DNA of 64,000 nucleotides from JBGVSA01 sp049840475 (GTDB lineage Bacteria; Pseudomonadota; Gammaproteobacteria; Burkholderiales; Rhodocyclaceae), in assembly GCA_049840475.1 (NCBI GenBank), contig JASGKX010000001.1, forward strand, positions 62,001-126,000, read 5' to 3'. Shown here piece by piece: positions 8,699 through 17,682 of the stretch. The notes under the pieces were generated by a model. The model did no database searches. It was not told where the DNA came from and was given only the letters and a program-made list of their open reading frames with translations. Numbering within the stretch: the stretch's first letter is position 1; the number at the start of each line of letters is the position of its first letter. Both the position numbers and the translations under genes were made by a program.

Positions 8699-9076
8699 AT
8701 GGATATCCGCAAACTGCAGAAGATCGTCGTCGACGCCCTGGAAGACATCAAGGCGCGCGACATTGAAGTCCTCAACACCACCAAGCTCACGTCGCTGTTC
8801 GACCGCGTGGTCATCGCCAGCGGCGACTCCAACCGACAGACGCGGGCCTTGGCGCGCAACGTACAAGAAAAGGTCAAGGAAGCCGGCGGCGAAGTCATCA
8901 GCGTCGAAGGCGAGGAGACCGGCGAATGGGTCCTGGTCGATCTGGGCGACATCGTCGTCCACGTCATGCAGCCCGCCGTACGCGCCTACTACAACCTTGA
9001 AGAACTGTGGGCCACCACGCCGGCACGCCGCCGCAAACTCCTGGCCGACGAAGAAGCCAGCATGGAATCAGCCTGA
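8699..9076 (+). CDS. rsfS: Ribosomal silencing factor RsfS
   Basis: Binds ribosomal protein L14 and blocks subunit joining when nutrients are short. The family pattern is clear: IVVDALEDIKARDIEVLNTTKLTS, VVIASGDSNRQTRALA, EGEETGEWVLVDLGDIVVHVM and YYNLEELW. ATG 8699 matches the usual start MDxxxLQ; an upstream in-frame ATG (8639) would lie inside nadD. It has 125 residues, with a short charged tail beyond the core domain. Confidence 0.95.
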   Translation: MDIRKLQKIVVDALEDIKARDIEVLNTTKLTSLFDRVVIASGDSNRQTRALARNVQEKVKEAGGEVISVEGEETGEWVLVDLGDIVVHVMQPAVRAYYNLEELWATTPARRRKLLADEEASMESA

Positions 9077-9080
9077 GAAC

Positions 9081-9207
9081 GTGCTCAGAGTCTGTCGCGT
9101 GAGACGAACAGCTGCGCAGGGATCGGCATTCATGTGGATCAATGAGGATTCCCGGCAGCGCATGATCCGCGATCGCGGCCTCGCAACAAGACATACCTTC
9201 TGAGCAC
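9081..9207. repeat. Short inverted-repeat-bounded intergenic segment
   Basis: Between rsfS and the amidotransferase gene, GTGCTCAGA (9081-9089) and its exact complement (9199-9207) bound a 127-base segment. The segment carries no convincing gene. It could fold as a long-range hairpin, or be a relic of a small mobile insertion, or chance. Confidence 0.4.
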
Positions 9208-9223
9208 TGCCGGAGCATTCGCC

Positions 9224-10051
9224 GTGTGCCAACTGCTGGGCATGAATTGCGCCCAACCCACCGACGTTACCTTCTCGTTCACCGGTTTTGCCGCGCGCGG
9301 CGGTGGCACCGATCACCACGCCGACGGTTTCGGCGTGGCGTTTTTCGAAGACAAGGCCTGCCGGCTGTTCATCGACAACGCCTCGGCCGCATCATCCCCA
9401 ATCGCCGAGCTGATCAAGCGCTACCCGATCAAATCCAAGAACGTGATCTCGCACATCCGCAAGGCCACCCAGGGGTCTGTGCTGCTCGAGAACTGCCATC
9501 CGTTCATGCGCGAGCTATGGGGACGGCATTGGATCTTTGCCCATAACGGTGACCTGAAGGCCTTTTCGCCAAACTTTGCGGGCGCTTACCAGCCCGTGGG
9601 CAGCACGGATTCCGAAGCCGCTTTCTGCCTGATCACGCAGCGCCTGCGCGAGCGCTACGCGCACCAGCCACCATTGACAGAGCTGTTCGCCGCACTGGCC
9701 GAGATCACCGCCGAAATCACGCAGTTCGGCGTGTTCAATTACCTGCTGTCCAACGGACAGGCGCTATTCGCGCACTGTTCGACCAACCTGTACACGCTGG
9801 TGCGGCAGTGGCCCTTCTCGACGGCGCACCTGATCGACGCTGACCTGACGATCGACTTCACCACGGTGACCACGCCAGATGACCGCGTGGCCGTGATCGC
9901 CACCGCGCCCCTCACCGACAACGAAAACTGGACACGACTGGCGCCGGGCGAACTGCTGATGTTCGAACACGGCCAGCGGGCACTACACGCCATGGTGCCG
10001 ATCCCTGCCGCCGTCCAGACTGCCAACGCCACCAATCGCGCCTGCACATGA
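9224..10051 (+). CDS. Class II glutamine amidotransferase, YafJ type
   Basis: An N-terminal nucleophile hydrolase fold: the catalytic Cys is residue 2 (M-C-Q-L-L-G-M-N), exposed after removal of the initiator Met. ISHIRKATQG, the AHNGDL motif and STDSEAAF follow, as in YafJ/EgtC-like proteins that hydrolyse glutamine. The physiological acceptor is unknown; no second catalytic domain is fused. It has 275 residues. Start GTG 9224 is fixed by the essential Cys2 and GGAG 8 bases upstream. Its stop overlaps the rlmH start (ATGA), so it is coupled to rlmH and interrupts the usual rsfS-rlmH order. Confidence 0.88.
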   Translation: MCQLLGMNCAQPTDVTFSFTGFAARGGGTDHHADGFGVAFFEDKACRLFIDNASAASSPIAELIKRYPIKSKNVISHIRKATQGSVLLENCHPFMRELWGRHWIFAHNGDLKAFSPNFAGAYQPVGSTDSEAAFCLITQRLRERYAHQPPLTELFAALAEITAEITQFGVFNYLLSNGQALFAHCSTNLYTLVRQWPFSTAHLIDADLTIDFTTVTTPDDRVAVIATAPLTDNENWTRLAPGELLMFEHGQRALHAMVPIPAAVQTANATNRACT

Positions 10052-10518
10052 AGCTCATCATCGCCGCCGTCGGTACGCGCATGCCGGACTGGATCGAAAC
10101 CGGCTACAAGGAATTCGCCAAACGCCTGCCCCGCGACTGTCCGATGGAACTGGTCGAGGTGAAAGCGGAGCCACGCACCTCCGGCAAGACCCCAGCCGCC
10201 ATGATGGCCGCCGAAGCCGAACGCCTGCGCGGCGCATTGCCATCGCGCTGCCGGCTGGTGGTACTGGACGAGCGCGGAGACGATCTCACCACGCGCCAGC
10301 TCGCCGATCGCATGGGCCGCTGGATGCAGGAAGGCGATGACGTTGCCTTTGTCATCGGCGGGCCGGACGGCCTCGACCCGGCATTCAAATCGAGCGCTCA
10401 CGAGAAGCTCCGTCTCTCCAGCCTGACGCTGCCCCACGCCATGGTGCGCGTACTGCTGTCGGAAGCGCTCTATCGAGCGTGGAGCCTGCTCAACAATCAC
10501 CCCTATCACCGCGAATGA
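10048..10518 (+). CDS. rlmH: 23S rRNA (pseudouridine-1915-N3)-methyltransferase
   Basis: SPOUT-class methyltransferase acting on helix 69 of 23S rRNA in 70S ribosomes. Recognised by MKLIIAAVGTRMPDWI, VLDERGDDLTTRQLA, the SAM-binding FVIGGPDGL and LSSLTLPHAMVRVLLSEALYRAWS. It has 156 residues, the standard size. The ATG overlaps the preceding stop, and its own TGA overlaps the maf start. Confidence 0.96.
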   Translation: MKLIIAAVGTRMPDWIETGYKEFAKRLPRDCPMELVEVKAEPRTSGKTPAAMMAAEAERLRGALPSRCRLVVLDERGDDLTTRQLADRMGRWMQEGDDVAFVIGGPDGLDPAFKSSAHEKLRLSSLTLPHAMVRVLLSEALYRAWSLLNNHPYHRE

Positions 10519-11144
10519 CCGCCGACCTCTACCTCGCCTCGCAAAGCCCGCGACGCCGCGAATTGCTGCAGCAACTGGGCATCCGTTTCGAGCAATTGCG
10601 CTTTCGCGCCACCCCCGAGGAAGACGACAGCGACGTTGCCGAAGATGTCCTGCCGCATGAAGACGCGGTGACTTATGTACAGCGCATTGCACGTATCAAG
10701 GCCGAAGGCGGCATCCGTCGACTGGCGATGCGCGACCTGCCCCGCCTGCCGGTGATGTCGGCAGACACCACGCTTGAGGTCGACGGAGCAATCATCGGCA
10801 AACCGGACGACGCAGCGCATGCCGCTGCCATCCTCCGCCAATTGTCCGGGAGTACACATCGCGTGCTGACTGCCATCGCCATGGCCGACGGCAAGCAACT
10901 CGCAACGCGGTTGTCGGTCAGCACGGTCACCATGCGGACGCTGTCCGAGCAGGACATCGCGCATTACGTCGCCACCGGTGAACCCTTCGACAAAGCCGGC
11001 GCCTACGGCATCCAGGGACATGCAGCGGTGTTCATCTCCGAAATCCGCGGTTCGTATACCGGCATCATGGGTCTGCCCTTGTTTGAAACGGCAGAGCTGT
11101 TGGCCGAATTTGGCATCAGCGTCTGGCGCGCCCCGAGCAACTGA
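10515..11144 (+). CDS. maf: Maf-family nucleoside triphosphate pyrophosphatase
   Basis: Hydrolyses non-canonical or modified nucleoside triphosphates. The family start LYLASQSPRRRELLQQLG is followed by ADTTLEVDG, GKPDDAAHA and the EPFDKAGAYGIQG motif that distinguishes Maf (YhdE group). It has 209 residues. ATG 10515 overlaps the rlmH stop; starting further upstream would run into rlmH coding sequence. Confidence 0.94.
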   Translation: MTADLYLASQSPRRRELLQQLGIRFEQLRFRATPEEDDSDVAEDVLPHEDAVTYVQRIARIKAEGGIRRLAMRDLPRLPVMSADTTLEVDGAIIGKPDDAAHAAAILRQLSGSTHRVLTAIAMADGKQLATRLSVSTVTMRTLSEQDIAHYVATGEPFDKAGAYGIQGHAAVFISEIRGSYTGIMGLPLFETAELLAEFGISVWRAPSN

Positions 11145-11252
11145 AACGAATCGTCACGGCGCACCGTTGGCAACACGCCGACACGCGCTGGCGCAAAGGG
11201 CATTCCGGAAAACACTGGCAATCTCGCAGGCTTTGTCTTGCACCCCGTTGCC

Positions 11253-12554
11253 ATGAAGCGCCCACAACTCCTCAGCCCGGCCGGCTCGCTGCGCAGCCTG
11301 AACTACGCCCTCGCCTACGGCGCCGATGCCGTCTATGCGGGCCTGCCGCGCTACAGCCTGCGTGCACGCAACAACGAATTTCGCAACACGGGCTTTCTGC
11401 GTGAAGGCATCGAAGCCTGCAGGGCCGCCGGAAAGCGCTTCTACCTGACCGTCAACCTGATGGCGCACAACCGCAAGGTCAACACCTTTATCAACGACCT
11501 GCGCGGCGCGGTTGAACTCGGGCCGGACGCTCTCATCATGGCGGACCCGGGTTTGATAATGATGGTACGCGAGACGTGGCCAGAGGTGCCGGTTCACCTT
11601 TCCGTGCAGGCCAACACGGTCAACTACGCCAGCGTCCGCTTCTGGAATTCGATCGGCGTCTCGCGCGTGATCCTGTCGCGTGAGCTCTCGCTCGACGAAA
11701 TCGCCGAGATCCGGCAACGCTGCCCCGACACCGAACTCGAAGTCTTCGTGCACGGCGCGTTGTGCATTGCCTACTCGGGGCGCTGCCTGCTGTCGGGTTA
11801 CTTCAATCACCGCGACTCAAACCAGGGCACCTGCACCAACGCCTGCCGCTGGAGCTATCGCATGACCGAGTCCACGCTCACGCCGGAAGGCGAACACGTA
11901 CCGCGCCATGCTGCGGCGGATCGCGTGTATCTGCTGGAAGAAGAGGAGCGCCGCAGCGGTGACTGGATGGAGTTGTCCGAAGACGAGCACGGCACGTATC
12001 TAATGAATTCGCGCGACCTGCGGGCGATCGAGCACGTGCAACGACTCGTCGACATCGGCGTCGATTGCCTGAAGATCGAAGGCCGCACCAAGTCGCACTA
12101 TTACGTCGCCCGCACCGCCCAGCTCTATGCACGCGCCATCGACGATGCGATCGCCGGCAGGCCGTTCGACGCTGGCCTGGTCGGTCGTCTCGACGGCCTC
12201 GCCAATCGCGGCTATACCGACGGATTCCTGCAACGCCACCGCTCGGAGGACTACCAGAACTACGCCAGCGGCGCTTCGGGCAACGCACGGCAACAGTTCG
12301 TCGGTGAATGGCTGGCGTATGACGAGGCGAGTGGCCTGACGACGCTCGAAGTGAAGAACCGCTTCGCGGTCGGCGACCGTGTGGAGGTCGTCTCACCAAA
12401 TGCAACGCGTGACGTCGTCATCGAACATGTCGAGAACATGGAGGGCACACGATGCGAGGTGGCGCCCGGTAGCGGGCACGTTGTGCGGGTCGCGCTAGGC
12501 CCGACCTCACAGCTGACACTTGTCGCCCGCTACGGCGACACGCCCACGGCATAG
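11253..12554 (+). CDS. trhP: Peptidase U32 family tRNA hydroxylation protein TrhP (YegQ)
   Basis: Member of the U32 'peptidase' family that in Escherichia coli is needed for prephenate-dependent 5-hydroxyuridine formation at tRNA position 34. Landmarks are LLSPAGSLRSLNYALAYGADAVYAG, HLSVQANTVN, the family signature EVFVHGALCIAYSGRCLLS and four clustered Cys (CIA, CLLS, CTNACRWSY) that can bind an Fe-S cluster. It has 433 residues. ATG 11253 is preferred to TTG 11238. It lies 108 bases after maf; a terminator closes the run. Confidence 0.9.
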   Translation: MKRPQLLSPAGSLRSLNYALAYGADAVYAGLPRYSLRARNNEFRNTGFLREGIEACRAAGKRFYLTVNLMAHNRKVNTFINDLRGAVELGPDALIMADPGLIMMVRETWPEVPVHLSVQANTVNYASVRFWNSIGVSRVILSRELSLDEIAEIRQRCPDTELEVFVHGALCIAYSGRCLLSGYFNHRDSNQGTCTNACRWSYRMTESTLTPEGEHVPRHAAADRVYLLEEEERRSGDWMELSEDEHGTYLMNSRDLRAIEHVQRLVDIGVDCLKIEGRTKSHYYVARTAQLYARAIDDAIAGRPFDAGLVGRLDGLANRGYTDGFLQRHRSEDYQNYASGASGNARQQFVGEWLAYDEASGLTTLEVKNRFAVGDRVEVVSPNATRDVVIEHVENMEGTRCEVAPGSGHVVRVALGPTSQLTLVARYGDTPTA

Positions 12555-12581
12555 CCTGGCGTTCCGTCTTCTACAAAGAAA

Positions 12582-12614
12582 AACGGCCCCGTGCGATGTA
12601 CGCGCGGGGCCGTT
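12582..12614. terminator. Bidirectional terminator between trhP and leuA
   Basis: Ten-base perfect stem AACGGCCCCG/CGGGGCCGTT (12582-12591 with 12605-12614), flanked by AAAGAA and TCTTTG so the pairing nearly continues outward. It lies between convergent genes. Confidence 0.8.
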
Positions 12615-12636
12615 CTTTGTCGTCGAAGGCGTGTCG

Positions 12637-14184
12637 TCAGACGGTTTCGCCCTGCGGATCGAGACGCACCGCATTGGAATGCAGGCGGTTCAGCGCGTTG
12701 ATGTACGCCTTGGCCGACGCGATGATGATGTCGGTATCCGCACCCTGGCCGTTGACCACGCGGTCGCCATGCGACAGGCGCACAGTCACTTCGCCCTGGG
12801 CATCGGTCCCCGTGGTGATGGCGTTCACCGAGTACAACAGGAGTTCGGATCCGCTCTTCGCCACTTGTTCGATGGCCTTGAATGCGGCGTTGACCGGGCC
12901 GGAGCCAGAGGACTCGACCTTCACCTCAGAGCCCCCGACCGACAACGTCAGCGCAGCCAGCGGGACTTCACCGGTTTCGGAATGCACGCGCGATGCAAGC
13001 AGCTTGTAGTGCTCATCGGCGGGCGTCACGGCTTCGTCGGACATCAGCGCGTGCAAGTCTTCGTCGAAGATCTCATGCTTCTTGTCCGCCAGTTCCTTGA
13101 AGCGCGCAAAGGCGTGATTGAGTTGCTCTTCGGACGCGATCTCGATGCCCAACTCCTGCAGGCGCGCACGGAACGCGTTGCGGCCCGAGAGCTTGCCGAG
13201 CACAAGTTTGTTGGCGCCCCAACCCACATCTTCGGCGCGCATGATCTCGTACGTTTCGCGATGCTTGAGCACGCCGTCCTGGTGGATGCCGGATTCATGG
13301 GCAAAGGCGTTGGCGCCGACGATGGCCTTGTTCGGCTGCACCGGATAGCCGGTAACCTGCGACACCAGCCGCGAAGCCGGCACGATCTGCGTCGCGTCGA
13401 TATGGGTTTCGACCGGGAAGATGTCGGCGCGCGTGCGCACTGCCATCACGACTTCTTCCAGCGACGCATTGCCGGCGCGCTCGCCCAGTCCGTTGATGGT
13501 GCACTCCACCTGGCGCGCGCCCATGCGTACGGCGGCCAGCGAGTTAGCCACGGCAAGCCCGAGGTCATTGTGGCAATGCACTGACCACACCACTTTGTCG
13601 GAGCCGGGCACGCGTTCGATGAGCGTGCGGATCAGCGCGCCGAATTGTTCCGGCAGGTTGTAGCCCACGGTGTCCGGCACGTTGATGGTCTTGGCACCGG
13701 CCTTGATGACCTGTTCGAAGATGCGGCACAGGAAGTTGACTTCCGAGCGCCCGGCGTCTTCTGCCGAAAACTCCACATCGTCCGTGTACTCGCGTGCCCA
13801 GCCGATAGCCTTCACTGCCTGCTCGACGACCTGGTCAGGCGTCATGCGCAGCTTCTTCTCCATGTGGATCGGGCTGGTGGCGATGAAGGTGTGGATACGC
13901 CCTTGCGCTGCCGGTCGGATCGCTTCGCCAGCACGGCGGATATCGTTTTCGTTGGCACGGGCCAGCGAACACACCGTTGACTCGCGGATCGCATCGGCAA
14001 TCGAGCGGATCGACTCGAAGTCACCGTTGGACGCCGCCGCAAAACCCGCCTCGATGACGTTGACGCGCATGCGTTCCAGTTGGCGCGCGATGCGCAACTT
14101 CTCTTCACGCGTCATGGAAGCGCCAGGGCTTTGTTCGCCGTCGCGCAAGGTGGTGTCGAAAATGACGAGGCGTTCTTTACTCAT
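12637..14184 (-). CDS. leuA: 2-isopropylmalate synthase
   Basis: First committed step of leucine synthesis: acetyl-CoA plus 2-oxoisovalerate to 2-isopropylmalate. The N-terminal HMGL-like barrel shows FDTTLRDGEQSPGASM, SVHCHNDLGLAVANSL and NGLGERAGNASLEEVVMA; the C-terminal LeuA dimer/regulatory domain ends in LLYSVNAITTGTDAQGEV, the leucine-feedback region. It has 515 residues from ATG 14184; a GTG at 14226 would begin inside pssA. It follows psd-pssA closely (4 bases after pssA), the order known from Burkholderiales ilv-psd-pssA-leu operons, although ilvC is not upstream here. Confidence 0.96.
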   Translation of the reverse strand: MSKERLVIFDTTLRDGEQSPGASMTREEKLRIARQLERMRVNVIEAGFAAASNGDFESIRSIADAIRESTVCSLARANENDIRRAGEAIRPAAQGRIHTFIATSPIHMEKKLRMTPDQVVEQAVKAIGWAREYTDDVEFSAEDAGRSEVNFLCRIFEQVIKAGAKTINVPDTVGYNLPEQFGALIRTLIERVPGSDKVVWSVHCHNDLGLAVANSLAAVRMGARQVECTINGLGERAGNASLEEVVMAVRTRADIFPVETHIDATQIVPASRLVSQVTGYPVQPNKAIVGANAFAHESGIHQDGVLKHRETYEIMRAEDVGWGANKLVLGKLSGRNAFRARLQELGIEIASEEQLNHAFARFKELADKKHEIFDEDLHALMSDEAVTPADEHYKLLASRVHSETGEVPLAALTLSVGGSEVKVESSGSGPVNAAFKAIEQVAKSGSELLLYSVNAITTGTDAQGEVTVRLSHGDRVVNGQGADTDIIIASAKAYINALNRLHSNAVRLDPQGETV

Positions 14185-14188
14185 GATT

Positions 14189-14959
14189 TCACTGCTTTTC
14201 TGAATAACGGCCGGTGCGCGTGCCACGGCGGCGGAACCAGCGGATGGCGGTCATCACATAACCAGACAGCGCATAGCACACGAATACGCCGAACAGCACG
14301 CCAGGCGGATAGCTCGACACGGCGATCAGGATCAGCACGAACAGGATCGCAACGGCGAACGGCACCGTGCGGCGCAGGTTGATCTGCTTTCCACTATAGA
14401 AGAAGACGTTCGTCACCATCGAAATGCCGGCGAAGATCGTTACGCCGCAAGCCAGGAAGCGCACCGCGTCCGGGTCGACCTGGGTGTCGATCATCAGCCA
14501 CACGAAACCGGTGACCAGCGCCGCCGCCGCCGGGCTGGGCAGCCCCTGGAAGAAGCGCTTGTCGATGATGGCGATGTTCGTGTTGAAGCGCGCCAACCGC
14601 AGTGCGGCGCACACGCAGTAGATGAAGGCGGCGATCCAGCCGAGCTTGCCCATGTCGCGCATGGCCCACTCGTAGATCACCAGCGACGGCGCCGCACCGA
14701 ACGACACCATGTCGGCCAGCGAATCATATTCGGCGCCGAACGCGCTTTGCGTGTTGGTCATCCGTGCCACGCGTCCATCGAGACTGTCGAGGATCATGGC
14801 CACGAAGATCGCCACGCAGGCCTGTTCGTACATCCCGTTCATGGCCTGAACGATGGCGTAGAAGCCGGCAAACAACGCCGCGGTGGTGAACAGGTTGGGC
14901 AGGATGTAAATGCCGCGCCGGCGGCGCTCCGCTCCTACGATCGATCTTGATGTAGCCAC
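14189..14959 (-). CDS. pssA: CDP-diacylglycerol-serine O-phosphatidyltransferase
   Basis: Makes phosphatidylserine from CDP-diacylglycerol and serine in the inner membrane. The CDP-alcohol phosphotransferase signature DG(x2)AR(x8)G(x3)D(x3)D is seen as DGRVAR...G...D...D. About seven hydrophobic helices fit the membrane-bound type II enzyme. I chose GTG 14959, which has AAGGA 8 bases upstream; TTG 14983 is possible but has no ribosome site. It sits in a psd-pssA-leuA operon. Confidence 0.92.
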   Translation of the reverse strand: MATSRSIVGAERRRRGIYILPNLFTTAALFAGFYAIVQAMNGMYEQACVAIFVAMILDSLDGRVARMTNTQSAFGAEYDSLADMVSFGAAPSLVIYEWAMRDMGKLGWIAAFIYCVCAALRLARFNTNIAIIDKRFFQGLPSPAAAALVTGFVWLMIDTQVDPDAVRFLACGVTIFAGISMVTNVFFYSGKQINLRRTVPFAVAILFVLILIAVSSYPPGVLFGVFVCYALSGYVMTAIRWFRRRGTRTGRYSEKQ

Positions 14960-14989
14960 GCTTTTGGTCCTTGGACGAGTCAATCTAAA

Positions 14990-15634
14990 TCAGGGCAGCT
15001 CCGCCAGGCGCGTCGCCGAGGCGGACACCTTTTCGCCGATGGTGACCAGCACGCGCGAATCGCGCGGCAGGTACACATCGACGCGAGAGCCGAAGCGAAT
15101 GAACCCGTAGCGCTGGCCACGCGCGAGTTTCGCCCCGGCATCCACGTAACAGAGGATGCGGCGCGCCACCAGCCCGGCGACCTGCACGCAGGTCACGTCG
15201 TGACCACCGACAGTACGGATCCACAGCGCATTGCGCTCGTTCTCGGTGGATGCCTTGGACAGCGCCGCGTTGACGAAAGCGCCCGGGTTGTACCACTTGC
15301 GGCGCACCTCGCCATCGACGGGGCTGCGGTTGGAGTGAACGTTGAACACGTTCATGAACACGCTGATCTTCAGCGCTTCGCGGTCGAGGTACGTGTCGTG
15401 CACCGGCTCGATGGCGACAATGCGGCCGTCGGCGGGTGAGTTAACCGTACGCGAATCGCCCGGAATGGGGCGTGCAGGGTCACGGAAGAACTGCACGACG
15501 AAAACGAACAGAATCCAGAACGGAATCGAAATCCACGCGTTGGCAAACCACGTGACAGCCAGCGCCACGATCAGCGCGATGGCAATGAACGGCCAGCCCT
15601 CGCGGGCAAGGATGGGGTGCGGATAGCTCGGCAT
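14990..15634 (-). CDS. psd: Phosphatidylserine decarboxylase (short type)
   Basis: Converts phosphatidylserine to phosphatidylethanolamine, directly after PssA in the pathway. Two N-terminal membrane segments, then NSPADGRI, FMNVFNVHSNRSPVDG, and the self-cleavage site FGSRVD near the C-terminus: cleavage between Gly and Ser makes the pyruvoyl group and the alpha chain. It has 214 residues, typical of the short Psd form found in Burkholderiaceae. It is the first gene of the operon and diverges from apbC. Confidence 0.95.
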   Translation of the reverse strand: MPSYPHPILAREGWPFIAIALIVALAVTWFANAWISIPFWILFVFVVQFFRDPARPIPGDSRTVNSPADGRIVAIEPVHDTYLDREALKISVFMNVFNVHSNRSPVDGEVRRKWYNPGAFVNAALSKASTENERNALWIRTVGGHDVTCVQVAGLVARRILCYVDAGAKLARGQRYGFIRFGSRVDVYLPRDSRVLVTIGEKVSASATRLAELP

Positions 15635-15667
15635 CGGAATGTATGGTTATTGGGGCCGTAAAGAACG

Positions 15668-15687
15668 GGGCATCTTACCAGATGCCC
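15668..15687. promoter_or_regulatory. Perfect dyad in the psd/apbC intergenic region
   Basis: GGGCATCT-TACC-AGATGCCC (8-base perfect arms, 15668-15675 and 15680-15687) lies 34 bases upstream of psd, in the 177-base gap between divergent genes. Its position suits an operator or a leader hairpin. No T run, so it is unlikely to be a terminator. Confidence 0.4.
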
Positions 15688-15811
15688 GACAGGCCGTAGG
15701 ACGCGGCCAGTGGGCGCAGCCCGGCGGCACGGGCCGGGAGGCTTCCCCCTCGCGGCGCCTTGAGCCTAGAATCCTTGCCCCACCCGTTGTATTGCAGATC
15801 GCTCTCGCCCT

Positions 15812-16897
15812 ATGACCCCCGACCAGATTTCAGCCAGCCTCGGCCAGCTACTCGACCCCAACACCGGCAAGTCTTATGCCGCAGCCCGTGCCATCAAGTC
15901 CGTCACCGCGACCGATGGCGCGTTGGAGGTTGTCGTCGAACTCGGCTACCCCGCCCGCACCCAGCACGCGGCCATTGCCGCGCAGATCGAGCAAGCCGCC
16001 AAGGAGCTGGCAGGCGCACAGCCGGTCACGGTGAACGTGAGTTCGCGGGTCGTCCCGCACGCGGTGCAAGGCAACGTCAAGCTGCTGCCCGGCGTGCGCA
16101 ACATCATCGCGGTCTCCAGCGGCAAAGGCGGCGTGGGCAAAAGCACCACGGCAGCCAATCTGGCATTGGCGCTGGCCGACGAAGGCGCCCGCGTCGGCAT
16201 TCTGGACGCAGACATCTACGGCCCCTCGCAGCCCCAAATGCTGGGGCTCGCCGGACAGCAACCCACGTCTGACGACGGCAAGACCATGACGCCGCTCGCC
16301 GCGTACGGCCTGCAGGCCAACTCCATCGGCTTTCTGGTGGATGTCGAACAACCTATGGTCTGGCGTGGCCCGATGGCGACGCAAGCGCTGCGCCAACTGC
16401 TGACCGAAACCCGCTGGGACGATCTCGACTACCTGGTCATCGACATGCCGCCGGGTACGGGCGACATCCAGCTCACCCTGGCGCAGACAGTGCCAGTGAC
16501 AGGCGCCGTAATCGTCACCACCCCTCAGGACATCGCCCTGCTCGACGCCCGCAAGGGGCTGAAGATGTTTGAAAAAGTGGGCATCCCGATCCTCGGCATC
16601 GTCGAGAACATGAGCATCCACGTTTGCTCCAACTGTGGTCACGCCGAGCATATTTTCGGCAGCGGCGGCGGCGAAAAGATGTGCGCCGACTATGGCGTGC
16701 CCTACCTGGGCGGCCTGCCCCTGGATATCCGCATCCGCGAGCAGACCGACGCCGGCAAGCCGACCGTGGCGGCCGACCCCACTGGCACGCTGGCCGATGC
16801 CTACCGTGCCATCGCGCGCAAGGTCGCCATCGCCATCGCCGAAAAGCAGCGCGACATGCGGGGCAAGTTCCCCAATATCGTGGTGCAGAACACCTGA
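15812..16897 (+). CDS. apbC: Fe-S cluster carrier ATPase ApbC (Mrp/Nbp35 family)
   Basis: Scaffold/carrier for [4Fe-4S] clusters. An N-terminal MIP18-like domain (about residues 5-85) is fused to a P-loop ATPase with the deviant Walker A SSGKGGVGKST, Walker B-like DYLVIDMPPGTGD, and the cluster-binding CSNCGH motif in the ENMSIHVCSNCG segment. It has 361 residues. A hairpin follows, then dcd. Confidence 0.94.
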   Translation: MTPDQISASLGQLLDPNTGKSYAAARAIKSVTATDGALEVVVELGYPARTQHAAIAAQIEQAAKELAGAQPVTVNVSSRVVPHAVQGNVKLLPGVRNIIAVSSGKGGVGKSTTAANLALALADEGARVGILDADIYGPSQPQMLGLAGQQPTSDDGKTMTPLAAYGLQANSIGFLVDVEQPMVWRGPMATQALRQLLTETRWDDLDYLVIDMPPGTGDIQLTLAQTVPVTGAVIVTTPQDIALLDARKGLKMFEKVGIPILGIVENMSIHVCSNCGHAEHIFGSGGGEKMCADYGVPYLGGLPLDIRIREQTDAGKPTVAADPTGTLADAYRAIARKVAIAIAEKQRDMRGKFPNIVVQNT

Positions 16898-16904
16898 CGC
16901 CCAC

Positions 16905-16935
16905 ACGCAAAGGGCCGCCGATCGGCCCTTTGCGT
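16905..16935 (+). terminator. Hairpin after apbC, probable weak terminator
   Basis: A 13-base perfect stem (16905-16917 with 16923-16935) and a five-base loop. No T run follows, so termination may be partial, allowing read-through into dcd. Confidence 0.5.
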
Positions 16936-17014
16936 GGAATCAAGCTCAGAAAACCAAGGTGGCAACAGGTTTCGCGCTAAAATCGCGCGGTTTCGCTTTC
17001 AAGGTCACGCAGAC

Positions 17015-17581
17015 GTGAGCATCAAGTCAGACAAGTGGATCCGCCGCATGGCGGAGCAGCAGGGCATGATCGAGCCCTTCGCGCCGGAACTGGTGCGCAG
17101 CGTTGACGGACACCGCATCGTGTCGTACGGCACGTCGAGCTACGGCTACGACGTGCGTTGCGCCAACGAATTCAAAGTGTTCACGAACATCAACTCGACC
17201 ATCGTCGACCCCAAGGCATTCGACGAGGGCACGTTCGTCAACATCACCAATGACGTGTGCATCATTCCGCCGAACTCGTTCGCGCTGGCGCGCACGGTCG
17301 AGTACTTCCGCATCCCGCGTTCGGTGCTGACCGTTTGCCTGGGCAAGAGCACCTACGCCCGCTGCGGCATCATCGTGAACGTGACTCCGCTCGAACCCGA
17401 ATGGGAAGGCCACGTCACGCTGGAGTTTTCCAACACGACGCCGCTGCCCGCCAAGATCTACGCCAATGAAGGTGTGGCGCAGATGCTGTTCTTCGAGTCG
17501 GACGAGGTCTGTGAAACCTCGTATCGTGATCGCGGCGGCAAGTACCAGGGCCAGACCGGCGTCACCCTGCCGAAAATCTGA
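17015..17581 (+). CDS. dcd: dCTP deaminase
   Basis: Converts dCTP to dUTP for thymidylate synthesis. SYGTSSYGYDVRCANEFKVF, SFALARTVEYFRIPR, the active-site GKSTYARCGIIVNVTPLEPEWEGHVTLEFSN block and AQMLFFE are all present. It has 188 residues, the standard size. The start GTG 17015 gives the usual N-terminus MSIKSDKWIRRMA; AAGG is 10 bases upstream. No ATG fits. Confidence 0.96.
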   Translation: MSIKSDKWIRRMAEQQGMIEPFAPELVRSVDGHRIVSYGTSSYGYDVRCANEFKVFTNINSTIVDPKAFDEGTFVNITNDVCIIPPNSFALARTVEYFRIPRSVLTVCLGKSTYARCGIIVNVTPLEPEWEGHVTLEFSNTTPLPAKIYANEGVAQMLFFESDEVCETSYRDRGGKYQGQTGVTLPKI

Positions 17582-17609
17582 GCCCCAAGCCGTAGTGGAT
17601 GAAATATAG

Positions 17610-17646
17610 AGCCCCGCCGGGTCATGCCCGGCGGGGCTTTGTTTTT
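17610..17646 (+). terminator. Terminator after dcd
   Basis: Twelve-base stem AGCCCCGCCGGG with its complement (17610-17621 and 17627-17638), five-base loop, followed by TTTGTTTTT. Confidence 0.9.
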
Positions 17647-17682
17647 GCGCCGCTGGCGCAAAACGCCGTCCGGCTATCAGGC

